NCBI GenBank assembly: GCA_945872795.1
Contig: CAMCAZ010000028.1
Span: 1-44,605, forward strand
DNA length: 44,605 nucleotides
Source: Chryseobacterium gleum
GTDB taxonomy: Bacteria > Bacteroidota > Bacteroidia > Flavobacteriales_F > PHOS-HE28
Reading direction: 5' to 3'
Position 1 is the first letter of the stretch. The number at the start of each line of letters is the position of its first letter. Made by a program: the position numbers and the translations under genes. Shown here piece by piece: positions 8,042 through 17,765 of this stretch. The notes under the pieces were generated by a model. That model was not told the origin of the DNA and searched no databases. It worked only from the letters and a program-made list of their open reading frames with translations.

Positions 8042-11000
8042 ATGTCGATAGTTCACGCCCGTTCGGCCTGGCACCTGAGCAACACTTTTCTCTTGTCATC
8101 GGTCGCCCTGTTCGTGGCTTTGGGCCTGCGCTCCGGAGCAATACAGGCGCAGACCCTGCCACCCAATTTCAGCGATGCGTTGGTGATGGGAGGTTGGAGC
8201 GAGCCTGTGGGCGCCACTTGGGATGACAACGGGCGGACCTATGTGTGGGAGAAGCGTGGACGGGTCTGGATCATCGAGAACGGTGTGCGGCTCGCTCAGC
8301 CACTGATCGATATCCAGCCCGAAGTAGGGAACTGGCGCGACCACGGATTCCTGGGATTCGCGTTGGATCCCCAGTTCACCACCAACGGGCGCATCTACAT
8401 GATGTATGCGGTGGACCGTCATCACCTGATGAACTTCGGCACGGGCGCTTACAATGCCGCCACGAACGAGTATTACGCCGCGACGATCATGCGGATCACG
8501 CGCTACACGGCCATCGGCCCGTCCTACAATACGGTGGATCCGGCGAGCCGCGTTGTGCTGCTGGGGGAGACCCGTCAGACCGGTGTCCCATTGTTGCATG
8601 AGTCACATAGCACTGGTTCACTGATGTTCGGCAGGGATGGCACCCTGTTGGCCACGGTGGGCGATGGGGCCAGTTACGGCAGCACGGATGTGGGAAGCGC
8701 GTCGGAGACGTACTGGTCGCAAGCCCTCACCGATGGCATCATCCGCCCCTCGGAGAACGTGGGTGCGCTGCGTTCACAGATGGTGAACAGCTTCAACGGC
8801 AAGGTGCTTCGCCTTGATCCGGAAACAGGGGACGGACTGCCCAGCAATCCGTGGTACGATGCCTCCGCCCCACGCTCGCCCAAGTCGCGCAGCTGGGCTT
8901 TGGGCCTGCGCAATCCCTATCGTGCCGCGATCCATCCGGGCACAGGAAGCACCGATCCCACCGCGGGTGACCCCGGCACCCTTTACATCGGCGATGTGGG
9001 CTGGAACGTATGGGAGGACCTGAACGTGTGCTATGAGGGGGGCATGAACTTCGGATGGCCGCTTTACGAGGGCATGGACCTGCAAGGCTCCTATGGGAAC
9101 ACACAGGTCGCGAACTTGGATGAGCCCAACCCACTGTACAACGGCATCACCTGCACCCAGCAGTTCTTCCGCTTCATCGACCTGCTCAAGCAGGACACGC
9201 CCATCCACCTGAACGCCCACCCCAATTCCTGTTCTCCCGGCGTACAGATCCCGAACAGCACTGCCAAGCACTTTCACGCGCGTCCTGCGATCGACTGGCG
9301 GCACGGCAATCAGGCCCGGAGTGCTGGCTTCAGTGGAAGCACCGCCGTCTCCTTTGACCTCAATGCACCCGGTGCTCCTGTACCCGGCCCACTTTTCGGC
9401 GGCTTCGCGGCCATCGCCGGGCCGCACATGGCGGGCCAGAACATGCCCGCCGGATATCAGAACAGCAGCTTCCATGGCGACTACGCGGGCGGGTGGATCC
9501 GCCGGTTCAAGTTCGACGCGAACGACCAGCCGGTCAGCGTGCATGATTTCGCCACAGGGCTGGGTGCCGTCACCTGGATCGGCGGCGGCCCGGACGGCTG
9601 TGTGTGGTACATGAAATACAACACGAACGAGATCCGTCGGATCTGTTACACCCTTGCGGTGAACCTTCCGCCCGTTGCGGTCGCTCAACAGGACGTTCAG
9701 TACGGACCAGGCCCCCTTTCAGTTCAATTCACGGGAAGCAACAGTTCCGATCCGGAGAACGGGGCCCTGAGCTATCTGTGGAACTATGGCGATGGGAACA
9801 CGAGCACGCAGGCCAACGGCACGCATGTCTTCACTGCTCCGCCCGGTGTACCCACCACGTACAATGTGACGCTGACCGTCACGGACAATTTGGGTCAGTC
9901 AGCGGTCTCGCAGCTCCTTGTATCCGTGAACAATACGCCACCGGCTGTGGCGATCACGAGCTTCCTGAACGGGGGCACCTATCCGATCGGGGTGGATACG
10001 GTCTACCAATTGCAGGCCGCTGTCAACGATCTGGAGCATAGCGCCGGGCAGCTCACCTACGCTTGGCGGACCACGTTCCATCACAACACGCACACGCATC
10101 CCGAGCCCATTGACGTCACGCCGAGCACCAGCACAGTGATCAGCGGTGTGGGCTGTGATGGGGAGACCTACTTCTACAACATTTCACTGACCGTCACCGA
10201 TGCTGGCGGCCTTTCCACCACGGTGGAGCACTTGCTTTATCCGCGTTGCCAGGTCATCGCGCCCACTGCGATCATCTCCGCTTCCGTGAGCGCGGGGCAG
10301 GGGCCGCTGGTGGCGAACCTCAGCGGCACCTCTTCCTATGATCCAGGGACGATCGTGAGCTACCTATGGGATTTCGGCGATGGCACCTCGAGCAGCTTGC
10401 CGGCTCCGGTGAAGACCTTCACGGAGAGCGGAGATCACTATGTGACGCTGACCGTGACGGATGATGATGGGCTGACGGGCCAGGCCACACGGGTGATCAC
10501 CGTGGTGACACTTGATCCGCCCCAATGTGTGGGGGCCACGGGCAGTGTGCTCCGGGAGTACTTCGCCGGCATAGCGGGCACCACGGTCGCCGATCTGGTG
10601 AACAGCCCGAACTATCCGAACAACCCGACCTCCACGTCCTTCCCGACATCCTTCCAAGTGGGAACCTCCGTGCAGAGCAACTTCGGAACCCGGATACGTG
10701 GTTATATCATCGCTCCCACAACGGGCACGTACGTCTTCACGGCCACCTCGGATGATGCCTCCGTGGTATACCTGAGCCCCAATGCCGATCCCTTGTTGAA
10801 GCAGATCATCTGCAATGTTCCCGGTTGGACAGAGCAGACCGAGTACAGCAAGTACAGTTCACAGACCAGCGCACCGATCCAGTTGGTGGCCGGTAAGTTC
10901 TACTACGTGGAGATGCTCCAGAAGGAGGGAAGTGGGGGCGACCACCTCGCACTTCGCTGGCAGACACCCACCAACGGCACCCGCGTGGTGATCCCCGGAT

Positions 11001-11767
11001 CGGCTTTGGCCCGCTGGCAGAACTGCCTGCCCGGTGTTTTGGTCCGCACACAGTTGCAGGGTTGTTGGGATCCGACCACGGCCCTCATGCGCAATGACCT
11101 TCGCACGGCAGGGCTGGTGCCCACCACAGAACCCTACACATCACTGGGATACGCCCATGTGGGTGGAGGCGGGGAGACCGCAGGTGCCCCGGTCCTTGCC
11201 CAGACCGGCAAGAACGCGGTGGTTGACTGGGTGGTGGTCGAACTGCGGAACAAGCTTAACCCCAGCGTGCTGGTGGCCACCCGCAGCGCCCTGTTGCAGT
11301 GTGATGGGGATGTGGTCGGCACCGATGGTTATGCACGGCTGCTGTTCAACGTGCCGGCCGATCAGTATTACGTGGCCGTTCGTCATCGTAATCACCTGGG
11401 TGTGATGAGCGCCGCGCCATTGGTCTTCGGTGCGGACCCCGTAGGCCTTGATCTTACGCTGGCCACCCAGGCCACCTTCGGCACGGAGGCGCGCGCCCCC
11501 CTGGTCAACGGCAAACGTGCGCAATGGTCCGGCAATGTGAATGCGGACGATGCGCTGCGGTATACGGGCCAGAACAACGATCGCGATCCCATCCTGCAGG
11601 CCATTGGAGGCACAACCCCCACGGCGACCGTCGGCGGATACCTCAGTGCCGATGTCAACATGGACGGTCTCGTGAAATATACGGGCCAGGGGAACGACCG
11701 TGACCCCGTACTGAGCAACATCGGTGGAACGATCCCCACGAACATCCGCGAGGAACAGCTTCCCTGA
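8042..11767 (+). CDS. Large secreted sugar dehydrogenase-like protein with PKD and PA14 domains
   Basis: 1241 residues. A signal peptide (1-37, ending GAIQAQ) leads to a glucose/sorbosone dehydrogenase-type beta-propeller (about 38-538) with HGFLGFALDPQF, GSLMFGRDGTLLATVGDGAS, ALGLRNPYRAAIHPGTG and GTLYIGDVGWNVWEDLN. Next come a PKD domain (about 542-631, SYLWNYGDGNTST), an Ig-like linker (632-738), a second PKD (738-822, SYLWDFGDGTSSS) and a PA14 domain (about 830-980, GTYVFTATSDDASVVY). The C-terminal 240 residues hold two dockerin-like repeats, NADDALRYTGQNNDRDPIL and DVNMDGLVKYTGQGNDRDPV. PQQ would be the expected cofactor of the propeller and PA14 suggests carbohydrate binding. No canonical T9SS tail is visible (it ends REEQLP). 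It converges on the TonB receptor gene, 10 bp apart. Confidence 0.88.
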   Translation: MSIVHARSAWHLSNTFLLSSVALFVALGLRSGAIQAQTLPPNFSDALVMGGWSEPVGATWDDNGRTYVWEKRGRVWIIENGVRLAQPLIDIQPEVGNWRDHGFLGFALDPQFTTNGRIYMMYAVDRHHLMNFGTGAYNAATNEYYAATIMRITRYTAIGPSYNTVDPASRVVLLGETRQTGVPLLHESHSTGSLMFGRDGTLLATVGDGASYGSTDVGSASETYWSQALTDGIIRPSENVGALRSQMVNSFNGKVLRLDPETGDGLPSNPWYDASAPRSPKSRSWALGLRNPYRAAIHPGTGSTDPTAGDPGTLYIGDVGWNVWEDLNVCYEGGMNFGWPLYEGMDLQGSYGNTQVANLDEPNPLYNGITCTQQFFRFIDLLKQDTPIHLNAHPNSCSPGVQIPNSTAKHFHARPAIDWRHGNQARSAGFSGSTAVSFDLNAPGAPVPGPLFGGFAAIAGPHMAGQNMPAGYQNSSFHGDYAGGWIRRFKFDANDQPVSVHDFATGLGAVTWIGGGPDGCVWYMKYNTNEIRRICYTLAVNLPPVAVAQQDVQYGPGPLSVQFTGSNSSDPENGALSYLWNYGDGNTSTQANGTHVFTAPPGVPTTYNVTLTVTDNLGQSAVSQLLVSVNNTPPAVAITSFLNGGTYPIGVDTVYQLQAAVNDLEHSAGQLTYAWRTTFHHNTHTHPEPIDVTPSTSTVISGVGCDGETYFYNISLTVTDAGGLSTTVEHLLYPRCQVIAPTAIISASVSAGQGPLVANLSGTSSYDPGTIVSYLWDFGDGTSSSLPAPVKTFTESGDHYVTLTVTDDDGLTGQATRVITVVTLDPPQCVGATGSVLREYFAGIAGTTVADLVNSPNYPNNPTSTSFPTSFQVGTSVQSNFGTRIRGYIIAPTTGTYVFTATSDDASVVYLSPNADPLLKQIICNVPGWTEQTEYSKYSSQTSAPIQLVAGKFYYVEMLQKEGSGGDHLALRWQTPTNGTRVVIPGSALARWQNCLPGVLVRTQLQGCWDPTTALMRNDLRTAGLVPTTEPYTSLGYAHVGGGGETAGAPVLAQTGKNAVVDWVVVELRNKLNPSVLVATRSALLQCDGDVVGTDGYARLLFNVPADQYYVAVRHRNHLGVMSAAPLVFGADPVGLDLTLATQATFGTEARAPLVNGKRAQWSGNVNADDALRYTGQNNDRDPILQAIGGTTPTATVGGYLSADVNMDGLVKYTGQGNDRDPVLSNIGGTIPTNIREEQLP

Positions 11768-11777
11768 TGGTGGCCGA

Positions 11778-14366
11778 TCACAGCCTGAACCGGACCCCTG
11801 CCTGCACGGTGCGTGGCAGTCCCGGACGGGCGCCGGCGGGGACCAGGGAGACCATGTACACCTCATCGGCCAGGTTCTGGACCGTGCCGAACACCTCCAT
11901 CTGCTTGGAAAGTCGGTAGGTTCCGCTAATGTCGAGCACCGTGAACGCAGGTATCTGTTGCTGCGCATCACCTGCACCTGGACCGGCCGAGGAGGCCATG
12001 GCCCCCATGTGGTTAAGGTTCAATGACACGTTGCCTTGTGATCCTTCGAGCGTGATCCGTACGTTCACTTGGTGCTCGGCAATGAAAGGTATCCGGTCAC
12101 CCTCCACCACGCTGCCCCATCCTTCAAAGGTGCTCTGGAAGCTCGATCCGAAGCGTGCATCGGTGAACGTGTAGCCCACCGCGATGGGAAGCCGGATGCC
12201 CAGGTCACGGCGCATCAAGGGGTCGTAGCTGGCAAAGAACTCCACACCGGCCACGGTGGCCCGACCTCCATTGAACATGTCGCCGGAGCCATCGCCACCG
12301 CCAGCGGCCATGTCCGATCCAAGCAGTTCGCTGTAGTCGTTGAAGAACGCGATGACCTGCAGATCAAGCGAGCGGACCTGGTGACGGGTGCCCAGCTCAT
12401 AGTTCACGCTGTTCTCCGGGCGCGTTTCGGGGTTGGTGCCGGGAGGGGAGAATCCGCGGTGCACACCCATGAACACCATGGTCGTCGGAGTGACATCCAT
12501 ATCCACGCTCATACCGGGAATGAGCACGTCTACCGTATTCTCGGCGGTCCGCAGGTTGCTGCCACTGCGGTCCGGGTCCTGGGTGCCATAATTATCCTCG
12601 GCCATGACGATATGCTCGTGACGGATGCCGGGATGCACGCCCCATCGACCCAGTTGTAGGTCATACATGGCGTGGGAGGCCAACGCATCGGCGCTGGAAA
12701 CGCGATTGCTCTCCGTACCGGCACGGCCTGAACTGGTGCGCAGCATGGTGCCTTGTTGCATGCGATAGCCGTCCGTCCACTGGAACCGGTCCATAAGGTC
12801 ATTATGCAGGCGGACGCCCAGTTCGAGATCATGTACGGCCTGCTCACGCTTGATCGTATGCGTGGCGATCACCTGCAGGCCGGATGTCTGGTAGTTCCTG
12901 TTGTTGGACTTCACGCGCAAGGCATCGTCCTCGCTGTCCCCTCCGACCACGGTGGAAAAGGCGTTGCCAGTTTCCCCGGGCCGGTCCAGAAGTTCTGCAA
13001 TGTCCACACGCGTACCGCTGCTGTCCACCACCTGATCCAGTTTGTACCAATTGCGGTAGGTGTTCGTGCGGTAAAGCGTCGCCACGATCTTGGGCCCTTT
13101 CGGCAGGGAGATGGCATACTGTGCGGTGAGGAGGTCATGGTCCACATCCATCCGGTCGAACTGGGAACCGGCATATCGCCGGAACGGGGTGTCGGCGAAG
13201 TCGGCACGTGACAGACCCAGGTAGGTCTCATCACTGGTCTCACGGGTGGTGTTCGCCTTCAGCGCCACAGCGTGTTGCACGCGGGCCGCAGCCTTGCTGT
13301 GCCAATTCAGCTTGATCAGGTTGTCACCCTTGGTGAAGCCCGTCGGTCCATCATTGTCCAATACCTTGAACCCGTCTGATGCTTGCTGGAAGGTCTCGAG
13401 CAACACTCCGAACTGTCCCACCTCGGTCCCAGCTCGCGCATGCAGATTCCGCGCGCCAAAGGACCCTCCCCATGCCGCGACCATCCCGCTGGTCCGTTCA
13501 GGAACGGGTGTGGACAGGAAGTTGATGGCACCACCGGTGGTGAGCGGACCGAAGCGGACCTGGCTGCTTCCCTTGACCACCTCGATGGCGTTCATCCGTC
13601 CCGCAGTGGGGAAGTAGTACGCTGCCGGTGCGGAGTAAGGGGCCGGTGCCACCAGAATACCATCCTCCATGACCGTGATCTTCGAGGTCCGTTCCGGTCC
13701 TGCTCCGCGCAATCCGATATTGGGACGGAGGCCGAAACCATCCTCCTCCTGGATGTTCACCCCGGGCACACTCCTCAGCATGCGCGACACATCCGTGTAC
13801 GCAAACTGCTCGATCTCCCTGGGGCCGATGTACCAGGCGGAGCCCCCTTCCTTTCGTGCGGTGGCAGCTCCACCGGTCATGCTGTTCTGTACGGTGAACA
13901 CGGGGAGGTCCACCACGCGCTCCTCGAGGATGATGCGCAGGTCAACGGCCCCGGGGATCCGGGTGGTCACCTTCCCGTTCTGCCGGCCCACCATGGTGGC
14001 CAGCACCGTGTATTCGCCATCTGCGAGGTCGGTGAAGGAGAAGGCTCCCACCTTGTTGGTCGTGGTTCCCAGCAGCGTACCTTCCAGTACGATGTTCACG
14101 AACGGCAAAGGCTCTCCACCTGGTGTGACCACAGTTCCGGACAGCGTGCCCGATCGGGCCTGAGCAACGCTTGCGAAAAGCAATGGGAACAACAACGGAA
14201 GCAGGAGCAGGGCAATGTCCTTGGTGGCTCTGAGGTAGGCCTCGAGGGCCTTCCCGCGCTTCTCACTGAGGACGGCATCGAGCACGGCCCGCGTACGTCG
14301 GTCCACTATCCTGGGCGAGGACTTGTCGTGGGTCCGTTGGATGAAGCGTTTGCCGATCGTGGTCAT
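11778..14366 (-). CDS. TonB-dependent receptor, FecA-like, with carboxypeptidase-regulatory domain
   Basis: 862 residues from ATG 14366; a TTG at 14393 would add nine. After an unusually long charged leader (about 45 residues) comes a hydrophobic segment DIALLLLPLLFPLLFASVAQ. A carboxypeptidase-regulatory domain follows (GTVVTPGGEPLPFVNIVLEG), then the plug (MLRSVPGVNIQEEDGFGLRP, RGAGPERTSKITVMEDGILV, IEVVKGSSQVRFGPLTTGGA). The 22-strand barrel fills the rest and ends VRFRL. The plug wording is closest to FecA/iron-citrate receptors, so uptake of a ferric or other metal chelate is likely, but substrate is not provable. It does not lie beside a TonB system or the Fur boxes. A GACTTTTG box lies upstream. 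The long leader suggests either a later start or an atypical signal. Confidence 0.9.
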   Translation of the reverse strand: MTTIGKRFIQRTHDKSSPRIVDRRTRAVLDAVLSEKRGKALEAYLRATKDIALLLLPLLFPLLFASVAQARSGTLSGTVVTPGGEPLPFVNIVLEGTLLGTTTNKVGAFSFTDLADGEYTVLATMVGRQNGKVTTRIPGAVDLRIILEERVVDLPVFTVQNSMTGGAATARKEGGSAWYIGPREIEQFAYTDVSRMLRSVPGVNIQEEDGFGLRPNIGLRGAGPERTSKITVMEDGILVAPAPYSAPAAYYFPTAGRMNAIEVVKGSSQVRFGPLTTGGAINFLSTPVPERTSGMVAAWGGSFGARNLHARAGTEVGQFGVLLETFQQASDGFKVLDNDGPTGFTKGDNLIKLNWHSKAAARVQHAVALKANTTRETSDETYLGLSRADFADTPFRRYAGSQFDRMDVDHDLLTAQYAISLPKGPKIVATLYRTNTYRNWYKLDQVVDSSGTRVDIAELLDRPGETGNAFSTVVGGDSEDDALRVKSNNRNYQTSGLQVIATHTIKREQAVHDLELGVRLHNDLMDRFQWTDGYRMQQGTMLRTSSGRAGTESNRVSSADALASHAMYDLQLGRWGVHPGIRHEHIVMAEDNYGTQDPDRSGSNLRTAENTVDVLIPGMSVDMDVTPTTMVFMGVHRGFSPPGTNPETRPENSVNYELGTRHQVRSLDLQVIAFFNDYSELLGSDMAAGGGDGSGDMFNGGRATVAGVEFFASYDPLMRRDLGIRLPIAVGYTFTDARFGSSFQSTFEGWGSVVEGDRIPFIAEHQVNVRITLEGSQGNVSLNLNHMGAMASSAGPGAGDAQQQIPAFTVLDISGTYRLSKQMEVFGTVQNLADEVYMVSLVPAGARPGLPRTVQAGVRFRL

Positions 14367-14515
14367 GTGCAGGGTTCCCGGAAGCGAGGTCAAAAGTCCC
14401 GGTACCCTCTGTAGCGGACAATACTATGATCGTGGTATTCGGGTAGGGCGCTGTCCACGGCCGATCGTGGAAGGACGAGCCGCCGCCGCTATGCCGCGAT
14501 GGCTAGTTTCGCGTC

Positions 14516-15166
14516 ATGCAGCGCGAGCGTTCGGTGGTGGTCTTCCTGGTGGGCGGTGTCGTCCTTTTCGTGCCAGGCCTGTTGATGGTCCTGAACACGG
14601 AGCAACTGGCCCTGCACGCGTGGATCAACGCCCGTCACCTTCCGTGGGCGGACGTCCTGTTCCGCTACGGCACGCACCTGGCCGATGGACTCGTGCCCAC
14701 TGTGCTGTCCTTGCTGTTGCTCGGGAAGGACCTTCGATCATTCCTGATGATGGGATTGAGCTGTGGGTTCAGCGCCATCATCACTCAGTTGCTGAAGCGG
14801 CAGGTCTTCGATGGTCATGATCGTCCGGCGATGTTCCGTGCCGAGTTGGGTGAGATGGACTGGGTGTCGGGTCTGGAGCTCAACAACCACTTCAGCTTTC
14901 CCAGTGGCCATGCGACGGCGGCTTTGGCGATGTGTTTCGCTCTGGCGGTCATCATCGGAAAGCCGGGGTGGTCCTGGGTCATGATCGCCCTTGCCGGCCT
15001 GTTGGCCTTTTCGCGGGTATACCTGTCCCAGCACTTCACGGAGGATATCCTCGCCGGTACTGTGATCGGTACGTTGACCGCCTGGGCGGTCTATCGTTGG
15101 CTGTACATTTCAGCGTTCAGCGAACGTCCCTTCCTTGAGCGCAGCATCTTCGAGCGGAAGCAATGA
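14516..15166 (+). CDS. PAP2 family phosphatase, membrane-bound
   Basis: 216 residues with about six transmembrane helices and the three acid-phosphatase motifs: KRQVFDGHDRP (motif 1), FSFPSGHATAA (motif 2) and SRVYLSQHFTED (motif 3) with the catalytic histidines. PAP2 proteins dephosphorylate lipid phosphates such as undecaprenyl pyrophosphate or phosphatidylglycerol phosphate at the membrane's outer face. A TAGTTTCG box ends a few bases before the ATG. It is divergent from the TonB receptor with about 150 bp between, and stands alone. Substrate not resolvable from sequence. Confidence 0.9.
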   Translation: MQRERSVVVFLVGGVVLFVPGLLMVLNTEQLALHAWINARHLPWADVLFRYGTHLADGLVPTVLSLLLLGKDLRSFLMMGLSCGFSAIITQLLKRQVFDGHDRPAMFRAELGEMDWVSGLELNNHFSFPSGHATAALAMCFALAVIIGKPGWSWVMIALAGLLAFSRVYLSQHFTEDILAGTVIGTLTAWAVYRWLYISAFSERPFLERSIFERKQ

Positions 15167-15227
15167 GGAAGCTGGTCGGTGGGGCATGTTGAGGTGGCCA
15201 CTGCTTGTGGCTTGATCCTTGGTCCGG

Positions 15228-16400
15228 TCAGAAACCGTTGGCGTTCCTGCGGATCAGCATCACCTGCCTGCCTTGGGCCTCGAAGGCCCAGCCACACGCC
15301 ACAAAACCGTCCTCCAGCGCCTGGATGCCGATCAATCGCTCCGACCGCCCCAGATCGAACACCCGCTCCCATAGGAGTTGCCCCAACGGATCGAAGCGGA
15401 GGACCAATGCTTCGGATGAGGTGGCCGTGTAGCGTTCGCCGCTCAGAAGCAGATCGCCATTGGGCGCCACATCCATCGCGAACGCCCGACGGCCCTGGTC
15501 CGCGTCACCATAAGCCCTTGTCCACAGGGTATCGCCGTTGAGCTGCACCTTGGCGATGAACACATGTTCCTTGCGTTGGCCCTGCGGGCCAATGGGGCCA
15601 TAGCTCATGGAATGGCCCGCCACGACGAACGAGCCATCACCCGCAGGCACAATGCTCCGACCTTCCTCGTTGGCTGTTCCCCCGAGAAAATTCAACCAGA
15701 GCTGTTGTCCCTCCGATGTGTAACGGGCATATACAAGGTCGGTACTGCCGCTGAAATTGACGGTCCTTCCTGTCACCACACATCCTTGGTCACCAACCAG
15801 TGCCACGGCATGGTATTCCCGGTCGAGCGGCTCTTCCTCCACCACCTCCCAGAGCACTTCGCCAGCGGCCGAGAAGCGGACCAACAACGCATCGTGACCG
15901 GTACCATTGTTCTGCGTGCCGCACACCACCACACCGCCGTCCGCCATGGCCGCGGCACCCAGATAGAGCTGGTCCCCAACGCGCTCAGGTATGGCCGTCC
16001 ACACCACCTCTCCGGACCCGTTCACGCGGATGAGCGCACCATCATGTGTATGCATACCCGTACGGATGACACTACCGAGGAGGATCGCTCCATCATCGTT
16101 GGCCGAAAGGGATCCCTGAAGGAAGGGTGTTCCCGGTAGGTCGAAGACCTGCGTGGCCAACGCCTGGCCTGAGCTGTTCCGACGGTACAGATAGGCTTGG
16201 AACTTCTGCTCTTCCGTGTTGAACTCGCGCGAAGCGACCCAGAACTCCGATCCCTGTTGGATCACACCCACACCATCCTGCGCACCTGGTCCACCGAAGC
16301 TGGTCACGAATCCTTGACCACAAGCGATGATGTGGGTGGCAAGCAGCGCCAGTCCGGCGCCGAACGGTCGTACCTGATGAAAGCGCTCCGCTGCATTCAT
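15228..16400 (-). CDS. Exported beta-propeller-like protein of unknown function
   Basis: 390 residues. The N-terminus is hydrophobic and ends LLATHIIACGQG, which could be a signal peptide or a lipobox (IIAC). The body is built from repeats of the SBBP/delta-60 kind: FGGPGAQDGVGVIQQGSEFW, LGGTANEEGRSIVPAGDGSF, YGDADQGRRAFAMDVAPNGD, each followed by a strand ending in V(V/L)xG. This is a predicted beta-propeller of the type common on Bacteroidota surfaces, but no T9SS tail is present. It starts 34 bases after the stop of the DASH-type photolyase gene and could be the last gene of that transcript, although nothing in it suggests a light-related role. Confidence 0.7.
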   Translation of the reverse strand: MNAAERFHQVRPFGAGLALLATHIIACGQGFVTSFGGPGAQDGVGVIQQGSEFWVASREFNTEEQKFQAYLYRRNSSGQALATQVFDLPGTPFLQGSLSANDDGAILLGSVIRTGMHTHDGALIRVNGSGEVVWTAIPERVGDQLYLGAAAMADGGVVVCGTQNNGTGHDALLVRFSAAGEVLWEVVEEEPLDREYHAVALVGDQGCVVTGRTVNFSGSTDLVYARYTSEGQQLWLNFLGGTANEEGRSIVPAGDGSFVVAGHSMSYGPIGPQGQRKEHVFIAKVQLNGDTLWTRAYGDADQGRRAFAMDVAPNGDLLLSGERYTATSSEALVLRFDPLGQLLWERVFDLGRSERLIGIQALEDGFVACGWAFEAQGRQVMLIRRNANGF

Positions 16401-16434
16401 GGTGATGAAGATAACGGGGCACGTCGACTTGTGA

Positions 16435-17706
16435 TCAAGCGGACCAGTGTTCCACGAACCGGCCTTCGGGGTCGTACATGCCCGACTGTCTTTCGGGGTC
16501 GAAGCGACGCCCCTCGCGCGGATCGTTCCCGACCCCGGCCAGGTATTGCCAGTTGCCCCAGTTGCTGCACGGGTCGTGGTCGATCAGCAAGCGTTCGAAC
16601 CAATAAGCACCCATGCGCCAGTCGAGGCCCAGGTCGTGCACCAGGTAGCTGGCCACGTTCTGGCGACCGCGGTTGCTCATCCACCCGGTGGCAGCCAGTT
16701 CCCGCATGTTGGCATCGATGAAGGCTTGACCGGTGCGTCCTTCACACCAAGCCTGAAAGCGACGCGGATCATGGTTCCCTTGGAATGGTCTGCGGGCTAT
16801 GCCAGCACGCTTGAACAGGTCCGGGCCATGCTTCGCTGCGGTGAACTGGAAGAAGTCACGCCACAGAAGTTCGAAGATGAGCCAGTAGGTGCTTTCATTG
16901 GCGCCGTGCTCGGCCTCGTAGCGTTTCACTTCGTGATGGACCTCCCGTGCGGAAAGTGCCCCGGACGCCAGCCAAGGGCTGAACTTGCTGCTGTAGTCCG
17001 CGCCCAATAGGCCATTGCGCGTTGTCTTGTAGGTGGATAGTGCCCGGGTGTCCCAGAGGTAGTGCTTCAGGCGTCGAAGACCTGCTGCCCTTCCACCCTT
17101 GAAGGCCAACACACCGCGGGGGTCGGCAGGGTAGGGAGAGGTCGGAAGCTCATCCTCCGTCAGCGGTCGTTCACCCCAGTAAACCGGAGCAGGAATGGTC
17201 TCGGGTTCAGGCAACACATCGCGGACCGGACAGGACGGTTCCACCTTGGTCCGGAACGCGGTGAACACGTGCGGCAGCTTGTCCAAGGTGAAAGGAAGAT
17301 CGCCAGGCAGCAGGAGCGTGTTGGGGGCGTGCAGCCGAAGGTCAATTTCCGAGGCCACTAAGCGCTCCTGTTGCTGTTCCTCCCAGCCAAAGAGCCGCTG
17401 GGCGTGGACCACATCAGCTTTCCACAAGGTGGCCACCTGACGCAATGCTCTTGCCGGATCCCCGAAACGAACGCTCAACGCGCTGCCTTTGGAACGCAGC
17501 GCTGCCGCCAGGTCCAGGACACCCTCGTGGATGAAGCGGCGCCTGTATCTCCCGGATCGTTCGAACCCGAAGGGCGAAGGGCCGTGCTGCGCCGGATCGA
17601 TGACGAGCACAGGCAGCACTTCATCGTGTTCGGCCAGGGCCGCGGTCAGGGCCGTGTTGTCAACTAGGCGTTGGTCATTGCGGAACCAAAGGATGGCACG
17701 GCTCAT
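16435..17706 (-). CDS. DASH-type cryptochrome / FAD photolyase
   Basis: 423 residues. The N-terminal photolyase domain opens AILWFRNDQRLVDNTALTAA and the FAD-binding half contains STYKTTRNGLLGADYSSKFS, WLASGALSAREVHHEV, ELLWRDFFQF, GWMSNRGRQNVASYL, DWRMGAYWFERLLIDHDPCS and WGNWQYLAGVGNDPREGRRF, with FDPERQSGMYDPEGRFVEHW near the end. This order and wording fit the DASH group, which repairs cyclobutane dimers, mainly in single-stranded DNA, using blue light and FADH. The gene follows the FeS-type photolyase by 59 bp in the same direction. Confidence 0.92.
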   Translation of the reverse strand: MSRAILWFRNDQRLVDNTALTAALAEHDEVLPVLVIDPAQHGPSPFGFERSGRYRRRFIHEGVLDLAAALRSKGSALSVRFGDPARALRQVATLWKADVVHAQRLFGWEEQQQERLVASEIDLRLHAPNTLLLPGDLPFTLDKLPHVFTAFRTKVEPSCPVRDVLPEPETIPAPVYWGERPLTEDELPTSPYPADPRGVLAFKGGRAAGLRRLKHYLWDTRALSTYKTTRNGLLGADYSSKFSPWLASGALSAREVHHEVKRYEAEHGANESTYWLIFELLWRDFFQFTAAKHGPDLFKRAGIARRPFQGNHDPRRFQAWCEGRTGQAFIDANMRELAATGWMSNRGRQNVASYLVHDLGLDWRMGAYWFERLLIDHDPCSNWGNWQYLAGVGNDPREGRRFDPERQSGMYDPEGRFVEHWSA

Positions 17707-17765
17707 CGGTGGTGGGTTTGCGGAACATGATCGACGACCTGGAGGGTCGACGGTGCGAGAGCTTG

